This document shows, in pieces, positions 21,879 through 33,175 of a stretch of 64,000 nt of DNA. Location of the stretch: assembly GCA_015179125.1 (NCBI GenBank), contig WHVA01000214.1, positions 115,078 through 179,077 of the forward strand, in the 5' to 3' direction. The translations under genes were made by a program, and so were the position numbers. Numbering within the stretch: the first letter of the stretch is position 1; every line of letters begins with the position of its first letter. The stretch comes from Gautieria morchelliformis (taxonomy: Eukaryota > Basidiomycota > Agaricomycetes > Gomphales > Gomphaceae). Under the pieces are notes generated by a model that did not search any database, was not told the DNA's origin, and was given only the letters and a program-made list of their open reading frames with translations.

Positions 21879-24383
21879 TGTCATGACCCGTCTATTTTGT
21901 GTACCCAGTAATTTCGACACCCCACTTTTATGTTCTCCCTATTGGCTCTTCGCCGAATTCACCGAACGTTTATTCGCTTTCACATCATTCGCACGTAGCA
22001 GCGCTACCTGTACCCGATCAATGCCTTCTCCCTGGCTCGATGGTCCATCACGGGTCCCCTCACCTCCCTGGCTCAAACCCGGTTGGATGCTCCTCTGATC
22101 GGATGGCATAACTCATTTATTTCCTGTACCCATTTAGCCTTATTATCCATTTCCCCAGCCCTCCTCTATGTTTGCATGGCTTCGCCCTCCCCTCGGGCCA
22201 CAACTCTTTGATGATCATTCTATTCGCCCTTCGCCACACTTCGCTGAACAGCCATTCGCTTCTCGCATCGTTCGCCAGCAGGCACGCCATCAAACACAAT
22301 CGACATCCCCTACCCGGCATGATGGCTCGTCACTGGCTCCGTCAGCTTCTCGATCCAACGCCTTTAGGTGTTCATATGGCCAGGACGTGTTCACGGGACG
22401 TCCTGCCCATAGGTCGTGTGGAATCAACCCAGTAGATGAAGAGTCCGTGCAGGGTAGCGTATATGCAGGTCCCAAGACATGGTTTCATATGTAAGTGCCT
22501 TCGCCATCTTTAGTCTCCATTGTTTCATGTTTGCCCTCCTCCCTCACTCTATTGTATGTTTATTTCATCTATTTTGTATCATGACTGCACACCCCTATCC
22601 AACCCTGACTCATGGCGGCCTCTTTCCTATTTGCTGATACCTTACGAGCATTTGATATAAGTAGTTTACATTCGCATGTATATTCCTCAGTTCAATTATC
22701 ATACGTCCATCTTGTGCAAACTTGACCTCACTGTGATCATCATCTTGAGCCCTCACCTGTAGATTCCAATCTTCAACCAGAAAAGGACTTAGGCATCACT
22801 GGTGCGTTCTCATACTTCATCGTCATTACCTTAGCCTTCGAACTATTTTCTGTGCTGACGGCGAAGGGTTCTGAAGGAGTGCCTTCACCGGCGAAAGGAT
22901 TGTCGCTACTTAGACGACCTTTCCATGGCACCTTGCACGTTACATCGTCAAGTGTCACAGGTGTCATGACGCGTTTATCTCCCATACTCAGAAGCTTAAT
23001 TTTCCTATTTTCTCACCCCACTTTCGTGTTCGTTCCGATCACCATTGTTATGTTCGGTGACCAACTCTCGCTGTTCACGCCAACTACCATAGCCGCGCCG
23101 CCAAATGCACGATCGACGTCCTGGGACTGATTCAGCAGTCAGCACTGGGCCTACCACCTCCTCTGCTCAACCCTCTTCCGATGGTGTTCGAATAGTTGGA
23201 TTGCCATGACCTGTGCATTTCCAGCACCTTGGTACCCCCATTTTCCCTTTCGCTACTCCTCCTCAGTGTTCGCTCGGTTTCTCCCTCCACCTCGACCTCT
23301 CCTCCCCTATGTCACCCCTTTTTGCCCTTCCTTGCATTTCGCGAACGGATATTCACTGCTCGCATCATTCGCCAGCAGGCACACCATCAAAAACACGATC
23401 AATACCGTTCACTCGGCATGATGGTTCATCATTAACCCCATCGCCTTCTTAATCCAACCCCATTGGGCGTTCGTATGGTCGAAGCATGTTCACAGGACAC
23501 ACCCTCCATAGGCCGTGCGGAATCAACCCAGTAGACCAAGGGTCCGTGCAGGGTAGCATGTATGCGGGTCCCAAGACATGGTTTTGTCCATAAGTGCCTT
23601 TGCCACCTTTACTCTCTGTCGTTTCATATTTTCCCTCTTCCCGCATTCTATTGTATGTTTATTTCATCTATGTTGTATCATGGCTGCGCACCCCTATCCA
23701 ACCCCGACTTGAAACGGTCTCTTTCCTATTCGCTGTTACCTTACGAGCATTCCATATAAGTAGTTTACATTCGCATGTATATTCCCCAGTTCAATTATCA
23801 TACGTCGTCCATCTTGTGCAAACTTGACCTCGCTGTGATCATCGTCTTGAGCCTCTCCTTGAAGATTTCTATCTTCAACCAGCCAAGGACTTAGGCATCA
23901 CTGGTGAGTTCTCATACTTCATCTTCGTTACCTTAGCCTTCGAACTACTTTCTGTGCTGTTGGCGAAGGGACCGTCAAAACTTAGACAGCCCTTCCACGA
24001 TATCTTGCACGTTACGTCATCAAGTGCTGCGAGCTGTTTCGCTACGACTGTAGACAGGGTGAGCCCCGTTCGGGCAACCCCTTTGTTTCGTGAACATTCA
24101 TCGGTTCACTTATTTGCGGAACGGCATACTTATTCGCACAAGTTATTCGGGCATTCGTTGTGTTCACTAATACACGATATTAACGCCTAAAAACCAATCT
24201 TGACAACAGGCTATTTCACTATGACTGTAGATAGGGCGAGCCCCATTCTGGCAGACCTCTTATCTTGTGAACATTTATTGGTTCATGCTCTTCGCCGAAC
24301 GGTATACTTATTCACACAAGTTATTCGGGCATTCGCTGTGTTCACTAATACACGATATTAACGCCTAAAAATCAATCTTGACA
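21879..24383 (+). repeat. LTR-II long-form solo LTR, plus sense (TSD AGGGC)
   Basis: It starts TGTCATGACCCG at 21879 and ends CAATCTTGACA at 24383. AGGGC flanks it at 21874-21878 and 24384-24388. It is interrupted by 22962-24205, leaving about 1,256 bp. The internal second start is near 22104 (TGGCATAACTCATTTATTTC). Confidence 0.83.
22962..24205 (+). repeat. LTR-II long-form solo LTR, innermost layer (TSD ACAGG)
   Basis: This 1,244-bp copy starts TGTCATGACGCG and ends CAATCTTGACA. ACAGG flanks it at 22957-22961 and 24206-24210. Its first 245 bp resemble 56164-56432. Confidence 0.86.
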
Positions 24384-24579
24384 AGGGCAATTGGAGCAGT
24401 GGAGTGATGAAGGGGAGGACAGAGCTACTGGGTATAGGAAATAAACATGTCATGACACCTGGATACATCCTACCCTGCATGGACTCTTGGTCTAACAGGT
24501 CAATCCTGCATGATCTATGGGTAGGGCGTTCCGCCAGCCATAGGAACACCCAAAGGGGGTTGAATCGGGAATGTGATGG

Positions 24580-25070
24580 TGTAAGGGCAACCCTGGCTAG
24601 TTGTGGAGATCACACTACCACACAACTGACAAGGGGGAATCCAAAGTATGTATAAATGAACAGAGTATACAAGAGAGGGGATTCTCACCTGACAAGGGGG
24701 AATCCAAAGAGAAAAGTCTAAGGACCCCCAATGTCAGCGAGCCCGTATTATACTACGCTGCACAGCCAGGGACAACACTTGGCACCCGCCATCAACCCTG
24801 CATCCTCCTTGACCACCCTGACCCTTGATCGACCCTTGATGCCACCTATTATGCGAGTCGCTTGATTTCCGACACTGTTCCGAGAGTGGAAGTTGGAAAT
24901 TGGAGTGGAACTGGCAAGGCGAACAGAACTGGTGGAAGTTCTCCCAGAAGCGGAATCATTTCCGAAAGCGGAGGTGGAGATGGAATCGGAACCGGAAGCG
25001 GAGTCGGAAATGGAGTCGGAACTGGGTGCGGTGTCGGAACTGGAAATGGAAAACAGGGTGTCCCCTGACA
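24580..25070 (-). repeat. LTR-t solo LTR, second copy (TSD GATGG)
   Basis: 491 bp, nearly identical to 20580-21067. GATGG flanks it at 24575-24579 and 25071-25075. Confidence 0.86.
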
Positions 25071-25264
25071 GATGGGGCCAGTGATGAACCATCACACTGG
25101 TTAGAGGATGTTAATCGTGTTTGATGGCATGACTACTGGCAAATGATGCGAGTAGTGAATGGTCATTCGGTGAATCCAGCGAATGGTGAACGGACCAAAC
25201 ATAGAGATGGAGGGATGAAAGGGAAAATATGGAGAAACTTGATACAAGAATAAACAAGTCATGA

Positions 25265-25531
25265 CTGATACCCAACACCCACCATCAACCCTGCATCTCC
25301 CCTGGCCTCCCCAACCCTTGACTGACCCTGGATGTTGTGTACTATGCGAGTCACTTGACTTCTGACACTGTTCTGAACACGGAAGTCAGAAAATGGAGCG
25401 GAATCACTGGCAGAAGTGTTTCCAGAAGCGGAAATGTTTTTGGAAGCAGAATCGGAAATGGAAGTGGAACTCAGGGCAATGTCGGAACTGGTCGGGATTG
25501 TGTCAGGGCTGGAAAACCAGGTGTCCCCTGA
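25265..25531 (-). repeat. LTR-t fragment with adjacent purine tract
   Basis: A divergent, truncated relative of LTR-t ends GTGTCCCCTGACA at 25531. Just beyond, the minus strand reads AGAGAGGGGGGGTAGGA, a polypurine-type tract. This looks like a 3' LTR with a short remnant of internal sequence, and it gives the sense strand of the family. Confidence 0.6.
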
Positions 25532-26019
25532 CATCCTACCCCCCCTCTCTAGTGTGGTGCATCCTAGAAGCATAGGACACAAGGGATTGAAAGGCCAGTG
25601 AATGGATCTGACAAGGGGTGCCTGTTTTGGAACCCTTCAAGACTTTGGTGTTATTGCTAACGCTTCAATCTATCAGAACGTGTCATTTACGAGACTCAAA
25701 GAATATTAAACAATGCTGCAGCACAACTCCGGAAATAATTTAATATTTGTACCTTGGTTGCAATCCACGTAAGAACTAGTCCAAGTTAATATGGATGGAA
25801 GGCAATATGTTTCTTAGCAGCACTGAACAATAAACTAAAAGACTGTAGGTTCAAGGACACTATCGGGGTCTGAGCGTATTCCAAAATATAAAGGAATGTA
25901 CTTAGCAGGCGAGTTTATAAATTGACTGCCCTGATAATCTACCAGCGCACTGCAATAAAACGAGGGACGAGTTTTGTGGGGGAGGGAAGGCTCCGCATTG
26001 GCCTGTTTCACTCGCATAT
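25532..26019. other. Intergenic sequence, nothing recognised
   Basis: AT-rich, without an ORF that looks coding and without a match to the other repeats that I can see. The left end of the LTR-h relative may lie here. Confidence 0.4.
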
Positions 26020-26306
26020 ACTTGGTTCTGGCCCTTTAGTGCCTGTTCTCTAGTGTTAGAGGACAAAATGCCATGCATCAGTGAACCACCATAGCCCAAA
26101 AAGGAAACTCATCCACAACCACCCACAAAGGGTCAGTTTGACTGAAAATGAAAAGAGATAGTAATACAGCCTTGAAAAAATCAAGGAATTTTTTTAAAAA
26201 TCACAGAATAAATATCAGCATAATTTCAGGTCAAAATCGAAAGAAAAAACAACAATATATGAAGGAAATATTGGGTTTGAAGTCTGATGCATATATGCAC
26301 CCAACA
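26020..26306 (-). repeat. Divergent LTR-h relative, left border unresolved
   Basis: It aligns by eye with the right part of LTR-h copy B (shared CCACAACCACCCACAAAGGGTC and the terminal ATATATGCACCCAACA). The right flank is ATAAG. No matching duplication was found to the left. Confidence 0.6.
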
Positions 26307-26879
26307 ATAAGTATATAAAAATAACCTGTTGACTTGCCCTGGGAATCTCCCTTCCACACCCACAATGCCCATGGCATGGCACTGCTGAGACCTGCAAGAC
26401 TCTACCAGATAATTTCTGTGCATTTGAACTGCTAAACCAAAGCTGCATTACAGCAGTAGATGAAATGATTAAGATGGAGGACTAAAACAAGAAAAGGAGT
26501 GTGGTAGAAGAATATAAACAGATGAAGGTGGTGAAAGTAGAGGGTACAGGGCAAGAGAATTTGAGTGGAGCTCAAATACTATATATATACTTGTAGAATG
26601 ATATAGATGGTATATATTTTGATAGCTGGCTATGTACAGGTTTAGTGCCCCAACCGCTTTTCCTGATGTATACTTCAGCTGATAATTCACCTTAGCCTGG
26701 ACCCTTGCAAAAGAAAAGATGTCTTACAGGGCAGTTATCGGACCACTCTTGGTAACCAAATTCCTCCAGTAGCTCCCCTGTTGGACTTGCTTGGGTATTA
26801 TTTCGCAGGAAAAAAAACTGATATACCTCAAAGGCCCAAACGGGTCACCACCACCCATGCTAGCCCACAAGGCGCGGCC
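26307..26879. other. Low-complexity intergenic stretch
   Basis: A/T- and purine-rich sequence with short TA repeats near 26580-26590. No gene or repeat family recognised. Confidence 0.4.
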
Positions 26880-27640
26880 TATTGTTCCCATCACGGATCC
26901 CGTCTGCAGACTATCACAACTGACGTGTGTGCTTCATGCCCACGAGCCCGATGCTCATCGTCCGGCTGGGGCACCCCGCGAGGCAGCCCCGCAGGTCGTA
27001 CCAGTCCTGCACAAACGTGCAAGTCCCCGAGATGTGGTTCGACATGCCCAAAGCCCGGGGATGCACCTTCATACGTGGCTTCATGCCCACGAGCCCGATG
27101 CTCATAGTCCAGCTGAGACAGGTCCCGCAGATCGTACCAGTCCTGCACAAACGTGTATGTCCCCGAGCCGTGGTTCGACATGAGCCAGAGCGACGTGGGG
27201 TCGTGTCAGCGGTCGTACCCATACGGGTGGATAGGCATGCTGGACCAGACCCGTCAGCCACGGCAACCATGAGTGAGGCACACTCACTTTTCAGCCTCCA
27301 CGCGCGCGAGCACAAGCTCCATCCGCCCGTGGCTGGCCCGTGCTGTCTGCAGCGTCGCTCACGAGCATCATGCCCGATATCGTTGCGCTGCAGCATCCCG
27401 TCCAGGCCGTGGCACACGGCCGTGACCGCGACCATCTTCTCCGCCGCGGTGGTGCCCACGACAAACTCATCCGTGTCCTCCTCGTCGTCCGGCAGCCGCG
27501 GCAGGGTCGCCGAGCTCGTCCGTATCCACGATGGCGCCGCGGGCGGTGCCGTTGGTCGGATTGGCCTCGCACTGGAGCCCGATGATTGAGCTCTGCGACC
27601 CTGGCGGGGCGAGGTCTCGACGCTCTTACGTCTTTTTCTC
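26880..27640 (-). pseudogene. GC-rich coding-like relic with internal duplication, product not recognised
   Basis: GC content and codon-like pattern rise sharply. On the minus strand, pieces such as DEFVVGTTAAEKMVAV (about 27430-27475) and SNHGSGTYTFVQDWYDL (about 27130-27180) look like protein but sit in different frames broken by stops. A segment of about 125 bp is present twice in tandem (about 26930-27060 and 27065-27190), each copy carrying a version of the SNH.SGT.TFVQDWYDLR motif. I do not recognise the family. It may be a decayed host gene or part of an unlisted transposon. Confidence 0.3.
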
Positions 27641-28002
27641 CGAGTTGTGCTTGAGCACTTTCATAGCAAACCCGAAGACTAATTGCAACTCACCTGAGCG
27701 TGAACATAGAAACACGTCATCAGAGGCAACAAGGGCAGACTTCGGAATGGGCGGTTCGATGGGTTCTATGTACACAGGGAGTCCCACTTCCGGATCACCA
27801 TCAGCACAACCGCTGAAGCTTGAAGACCGGTAGCCATGCGAATGTGCAATACCCGGCATCAGCACCAGTCCGGGTTGCCTTATTGAGCGGTTGAACACAC
27901 ACCTTGCCTTTCGCATGCGAGCGAGGTGGTCACCACGCTGAGACGTCGTCGGTCGCGGTTCAGTTCCGTCAGAGTTGGGCGCTTAGGGTGCCACCCGCTC
28001 GG

Positions 28003-28040
28003 AGTGACCGTGGTGATCACCACGGTTTTTTTATACATTG
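28003..28040. repeat. Inverted-repeat arm with GTGGTGATCACCAC palindrome (left)
   Basis: AGTGACCGTGGTGATCAC, followed by CACGGTTTTTTTATACATT, is matched in inverse orientation at 39025-39058. The core is itself a palindrome. It may be an end of a DNA transposon or MITE. Confidence 0.45.
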
Positions 28041-29879
28041 GAATAAAGCACTTGTCAACTTGTGTTTGATGTTTGCTTATAAGAACACTTCATTGTCACC
28101 TAAAATTGAACCGCGACGAATCCGCGCACTCTAATAGAGCACTGTTGTCGCACCCTTGGCAGGTCTGCGAACAAACCCGCTAACTCAACTTATCCGTGTT
28201 TTTTTTTTCTGTCTCAGGTCTACTATAGTCGACTTCCACGTTGCTGGCTTTGCCGTCTTTGCTGAAGTCTCGAGCTGAAGAAACGAGAGCTCCATGCCAT
28301 GACCCTAATCTCAATCTCAAAAAATATGGGTGGAATCACGAAGCCTACGTATTCGGAGTGGATCTCAAGCATCACGTTTCACCCTTACATATCCCTTTTG
28401 TCAGGGAACTCTTGATGTTTAGACTACAAACGCGACTGTATCAATTTGCAAGGTTGTTCTGGGTCGAAAAGATCACTTAATTCATTACGGAAAAGGGTGG
28501 GCTGATTTTCTTATGTCAGGCTATTGCCGTGAATGATTTCACAGAGTAACAAGCGCAGAGACTTAAAAGACCATGATGGCTGTATCCTGGTTGCTTGGGT
28601 GCTCATGAAGCAGTCACTGGTCGCCGATTCTCAAGGTGGTTCAATATGAAACATACTTAGTATCATACTGGTTGTGAGTGGTTCTTCTGTATGGAAACCA
28701 AACGAGAAAATTCATACTCTTCCAGATGGCTAATAGTTGCATACTCTATAGCTGTCCTTGACACTCAGTCGTGATATTCGTATCACGATATACGAAGATA
28801 GGATGCAGCTGACCGTAGTGAAGCCAGCCCAATAAAATTGTACGTGAAGCAACACTTACATGGCGTCCAAAAGTTCATATTACATATATATCAGCTTCCC
28901 CCAAACAAGAATGATTCGAGTGTACGCACCAGAATTCGGGGAGTCCTGACAGTCACACTTTTACTTATGTCCACTCAGAGTGTCAGAAAAATTAAGTATA
29001 AATCGCCGGATGGGGTTGAGATTTTCGGTCAGTCGTCATTAGGGCGATCAGGCTTGGCCTTGATCACGATCAGCTATTTAGTTGGCGCCATCAGGATCAT
29101 ATTTTCCTCGGGGCCGGATGTGGTAATCAGTAATGGGCGCCATCACATCACTGATTACAACATAGGTTGTAGCGATTCTCCTGAGCTCATGTGCGACGCA
29201 CACACGATTCGACAATGGCTACGGACGTCTCGGCGTAGGTAACACTGTCCTTCATCTTAATTGTATGTGTGCGTATGTCCTTCATCTTAATTGTATGTGT
29301 GCGTATGCCTCGTCTCATTTTTTGTGGTGCCGGTGGGTCAGTCTAAGAGTGTACCGCCGTGGTGTAGTATACAGACGGCTCACTGTTTGCCTGTCGATAA
29401 ATTCTCCCTTTACATGAAAGTGTGTTGGAGAGCACGATATATAAATCGGCTCTTTTCTAACAGAACGACCAAGGATCAGCGAGTCTGTCAACGGGTCTGA
29501 ATTGAAACCGGTACTGGGATACTATCATAGATTTTGTGGTAGTACTTAGCAACACTCGTCGTCGCAGGGGCAACCCGGTATACCCTGGGACGCAGGCGGC
29601 AGCATCTCAAGAGATCCGAGTTTCCCATCATCCAGTGCCAGCATATCCTACGTGACCTAAGTCGAAACCAGGACGGTGACTTAGCCTTCAGCTTCATGCT
29701 ATTGTCCATGCGACTCTCCATAGAGATGAATCTCCGCTCGGCCGAGCCCGAGCGCCTTCCGGACGGTAATACTTCCAAACAAACGCCTTTGTCATATGCG
29801 ACGAAGACTAGAAGCCGCGCTCCCACGCAAGGGTCTCACTTCCTTCCACTTGTGGGAGCTCCACACAGCATCATGAGAG
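28041..29879. other. Intergenic sequence upstream of the secreted-protein gene
   Basis: No ORF with ATG start, family motif or splice-supported structure was found. One perfect 30-bp tandem duplication lies at 29246-29305. Confidence 0.5.
29246..29305. repeat. Perfect 2 x 30-bp tandem repeat
   Basis: The unit TGTCCTTCATCTTAATTGTA plus TGTGTGCGTA occurs at 29246-29275 and again, identical, at 29276-29305. Identity suggests a recent replication slip or unequal exchange. Confidence 0.85.
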
Positions 29880-29888
29880 TATATAAGG
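29880..29888 (+). promoter_or_regulatory. TATA box of the secreted-protein gene
   Basis: TATATAAGG lies 137 nt before the ATG at 30025, followed by a CT-rich leader (about 29900-30020) of the type seen before highly expressed fungal genes. Confidence 0.6.
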
Positions 29889-30024
29889 TATGCCGTCCGT
29901 TCCTAGTTCCCAGTTTTGCACTCCCACTACTCACATTCCCTTTCACTCCCTTCGAGCCAGGTGCTCCACACGACCGCGTCGAACGTAGTTAACTCCCCTT
30001 TCGCCTATTTGCTCCTTATTCATC

Positions 30025-31741
30025 ATGGTTTTCGCGCGTCCCGTTTTCCTTGCTGCGGCCGGCCTCGTCGCTCTGACCAACGCTTTGCCGCTCGAAAAGC
30101 GAATCGCTCAGGTCATCGCCGACTCTACCACACAATGGGTCCAAGCTTGCAATGCTGCCGGTGGAGGCGCCCAGTGCGGCACTGTCTCGCAGACTGCATT
30201 CCAGACTCTATTGGCAAACGCCGGCGACTGCGATCAGCAGAACGCCGCAGACAGCATGGTCGACCTCGCAAAGACTCTCAAGAATGATCCCAAGATGATT
30301 TCCCTCGCACAGGTCTTCGCCCAACAGCCGCGGAACTCCCCCAACAAGCTCAGCGTTAACTACTGTCAGCAACAGCCTAAGAATGCCGAACTGAATGGCT
30401 TGTTTCAATGCCAGTTCCAGGGAGTGGACCCCAACACCTTCACCAACAATGTTAAGGTCGGCGGTCCCGGAACGATTCCCCTCGGCATGAGTGCGCCTCT
30501 GAGCCCAGCGGGTTCGTGCAAGGCTAACCCAGCAGGTGGCATTGCGGACGGCACTCAGCTTGTCGCGTTGACTCAGAACCCCGGAGTTAGCGGTTCTGGG
30601 TGTGTTTGTCTCACTCTTTGTTATGATATCGTTTCTCATGTTTGTGCAGTGCTGCCGCCGCTTCCAGCGCCCCTGCCGCCGCTTCCAGTGCCCCTGCCGC
30701 CGCTTCCAGTGCTCCTGCCGCCGCTTCCAGTGCTCCCGACGCCGCTTCCAGTGCTCCTGCCGCCGCATCCAGTGCCCCCGCAGCCGCTGCCAGCTTTGTA
30801 GCAACCACGCCGGCTGCTGGCGGCTTCCAGCTCCAGAACGGCAAGGACGCACAGGCCCTGAAGTATGTCCTTTCACCCCGATCTCCGATTGGCCACTCAC
30901 AGTTTCCTACTCAGTGCTAAGTTTTCTTCGCTCACCGCGACCTCTGCTTGCAACGCCGGCGACCAAGCCTGCGTCAACAATGGCTTTGCGCAGGTCAGTC
31001 CTTGCATTCATGTACGATACGGCGGACTAAGCTGGGTTCATAGTGTGTCGGAGGCAAATTCACGACCACCCAATGCGCAGGGGGAACCCAATGCTTTGCC
31101 CTGCCACTTGTCAACAAGGCAGGCACTAGCATCACATGCACAACACCGGCCGATGCAACGTCTAGGATCGCAGCCACTGGAGCGACGGGCGGTGTAACAG
31201 GCGATGGCGCTTCCAGTGCTCCTGCCGCCGCTTCCAGTGCTCCTGACGCCGCATCCAGTGCTCCTGCTGCCGCATCCAGTGCTCCTGCCGCCGCATCCAG
31301 TGCCCCCCCCGCCGCTGCCAGCCCTGCAGCCTCGCCGGCTGCTGGCGGCTTCCAGCTCCAGAACGGCAAGGACGCACAGGTCCTGAAGTATGTCCTTTCA
31401 CCCCAATCTCCGATTGGTCACTCACAGTTTCCTACTCAGCGCTAAGTTTTCTTCGCTCACCGCGACCTCTGCTTGCAACACCGGCGACCAAGCCTGCGTC
31501 AACAATGGCTTTGCACAGGTCAGTCCTTCCTTGCATTCATGTACGATACGGTGGACTAATTAAGCTGGGTTCATAGTGTGTCGGGGGCAAATTTACGACC
31601 ACCCAATGCTCAGGGGGAACCCAATGCTTTGCCCTGCCACTTGTCAACAAGGCAGGCACTAGCATCACATGTACAACATCGGCAGATGCAACGTCTAGGA
31701 TCGCAGCCACTGGAGCGACGGGCGGTATAACAGGCGCATGA
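30025..31741 (+). CDS. Secreted Cys-rich protein with duplicated C-terminal CBM19-like domain
   Basis: Six exons: 30025-30599, 30650-30862, 30915-30993, 31044-31387, 31440-31518 and 31577-31741 (about 484 aa). All phases agree and the introns are 50-58 nt. The N-terminus MVFARPVFLAAAGLVALTNA is a signal peptide, followed by LPLEKR, a Kex2-type site. Residues ~27-190 form a Cys-containing domain (QWVQACNAAGG, NYCQQQ). Then come two tandem units of an Ala/Ser/Pro linker, GGFQLQNGKDAQ, and a small Cys domain (TSACNAGDQACVNNGFAQC, CFALPLVNKAGTSITC). The small domain resembles chitin-binding CBM19-like modules of basidiomycete secreted proteins; that link is from memory of the pattern only. The two units, including their introns, are nearly identical, so the duplication is recent. 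A cell-wall-associated or extracellular role is inferred. Confidence 0.85.
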
Positions 31742-33175
31742 TAGGTGTAACAATTAGGTGTAACAATTAGGAGTTCTCCATGCTGTTCTTTTTCGGCGGA
31801 GTTCCGGTAGAACTACGCCAGATGTATTTCGACGCGATCCTCCAACTCGCACTCACCATCACACATCATTGTGAAAGCAGCCAATAAATCATTAGCGGAG
31901 GCAACGCCATCAAGTCGTGAATAGGGGCAGAAAGTACCGTCCTAACTTTACTCTGTCCAGCTGTTGCGACTGTCGGCTTTCAGCACGTGGTTCGTAAGAC
32001 TACTAAAAAGGAGACGTACTATAATTAACACCTTTCAATCAATTCGGTGACTGGCAGGCTGCAGTGGTGTCTGATGCATATGCCACTTGAGACGATTATA
32101 GTCCACTAGTTAGATTAATAACTTTAATCCTGGTCAGGTGAGAGAAGGCGCAGATCCTCATTGATTAGAAAATCAGAGATTTAACCTGCGATACAAATGG
32201 ATCAGAAACAATGAGCGGGTGGAAGTGCTTGGAGAGCGACGCTGGACGTCCTTGATACGGATGACTCTAGTCACATACTACGGAAATCAGGTCGTCCACG
32301 ATCGATCTGATCAGTGACCTCGTGGTTGCTGATGACCCTGCAATGGTTTTCAAGAAGTGGTCGATAGTCGTCTCCGCGTTACGAACGACCACCCATCGCT
32401 CACAATGACTACCATTGGCTTCAGCTGCCACGGTTACAGAGCAGTGAACAAATAGGGCGTACACAGCGGGTTTCCCTACGAGGCTGGTTTCTTTGACTCA
32501 GCGTTGAACCCAGCATAGATCCCTGATTGGAATAACTATGGATAAGCTAGTAGAACTTTAGGCAACATCTGGTCGCCTTGGCTATACGTGTGAGATGAAA
32601 CCATCCGGCGCCGGCCGCCTCACCGAGGCATTTCTTATATACACCTCGTAGATGAGGTTTGTCAGTGAAGCTCTTCACATGCCTCAGAATTGTTATGGCG
32701 GCCATAAGGATGGTGGCTTACTGTAAGCTTCCTAGTCGCGTTCCGAGAGGAAATAGCCGGTCGTCAGCGAACTCAATGTAATCCGTATATAACGAGGATC
32801 GATCAAGTAGATAGAATATAAGATGCAGCAGCAAGCAGAAGGGCCTTTAGAACTGCGCGAGTCGGCTTATGTAGTTTTCAGAGGAACTACAAGCGTACTT
32901 ATAGAAAACGAGAACAATGAGCCTCGAGACCGAATGCAAAGTGGACATCGGTGGCACAAGTGAAGTGGAAAGTGGGCATGAGCGGAGTGGCGAAAAGACA
33001 AGAAAGAGGGCCTTGTCATCAAGGCACGCGCAGGTGGATTAGGACAGTGTCCGAGTCTTAGTCACTACTAATCCGAAGATAAAATCAACTAAACAAAGCT
33101 CTGAGACAAATGAAAATAGACCGTAGTAAATCTAGGCCATATGTGAAATCACCGTCGATCGCCTTACTTCCGGCT
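31742..33175. other. Intergenic, nothing recognised
   Basis: About 1.4 kb between two genes that converge on it. Short ORFs only, none with recognisable motifs. It probably includes both 3' UTRs. Confidence 0.5.

Larger units (their letters stand above)
20195..24457 (-). repeat. LTR-II long-form solo LTR with internal insertions (TSD CCTGG)
   Basis: It starts TGTCAAGATTGG at 20195 and ends CATGTCATGACA at 24457. CCTGG flanks it at 20190-20194 and 24458-24462. Subtracting the nested LTR-t (20580-21067) and LTR-II (21879-24383) with their duplications leaves about 1,260 bp. This is the long form, which has about 225 bp more at its sense 5' end than the 1,031-bp form and a second internal TGTCA-type start near 21715-21719. 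Confidence 0.82.
19592..25264 (-). repeat. Oldest LTR-II family copy, split by nested LTRs
   Basis: A divergent copy of the element II LTR, truncated at its left, is readable as 19592-20194, 24463-24579 and 25076-25264. Its last bases, AAACAAGTCATGAC, match the family end. It is split by the LTR 20195-24457 (TSD CCTGG) and the LTR-t copy 24580-25070 (TSD GATGG). Joined, the pieces follow the family sequence without gaps in order. Confidence 0.7.

Noticed and set aside
26791-27589. Overlapping long plus-strand ORFs (130 and 220 codons).
   Set aside because: They are mirror frames of the GC-rich minus-strand relic; the protein-like motifs are on minus.
27949-28117. Short inverted repeat GTCGCGGTTCA / TTGAACCGCGAC about 150 bp apart, possible small MITE around the 28003 arm.
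   Set aside because: Only about 12-14 bp match, the flanks show no target duplication, and no second copy was seen; noted but not supported.
28838-29242. 134-codon ORF on plus.
   Set aside because: It starts at TTG, not ATG, has no recognisable motif, and its codon pattern does not differ from the surrounding intergenic DNA.
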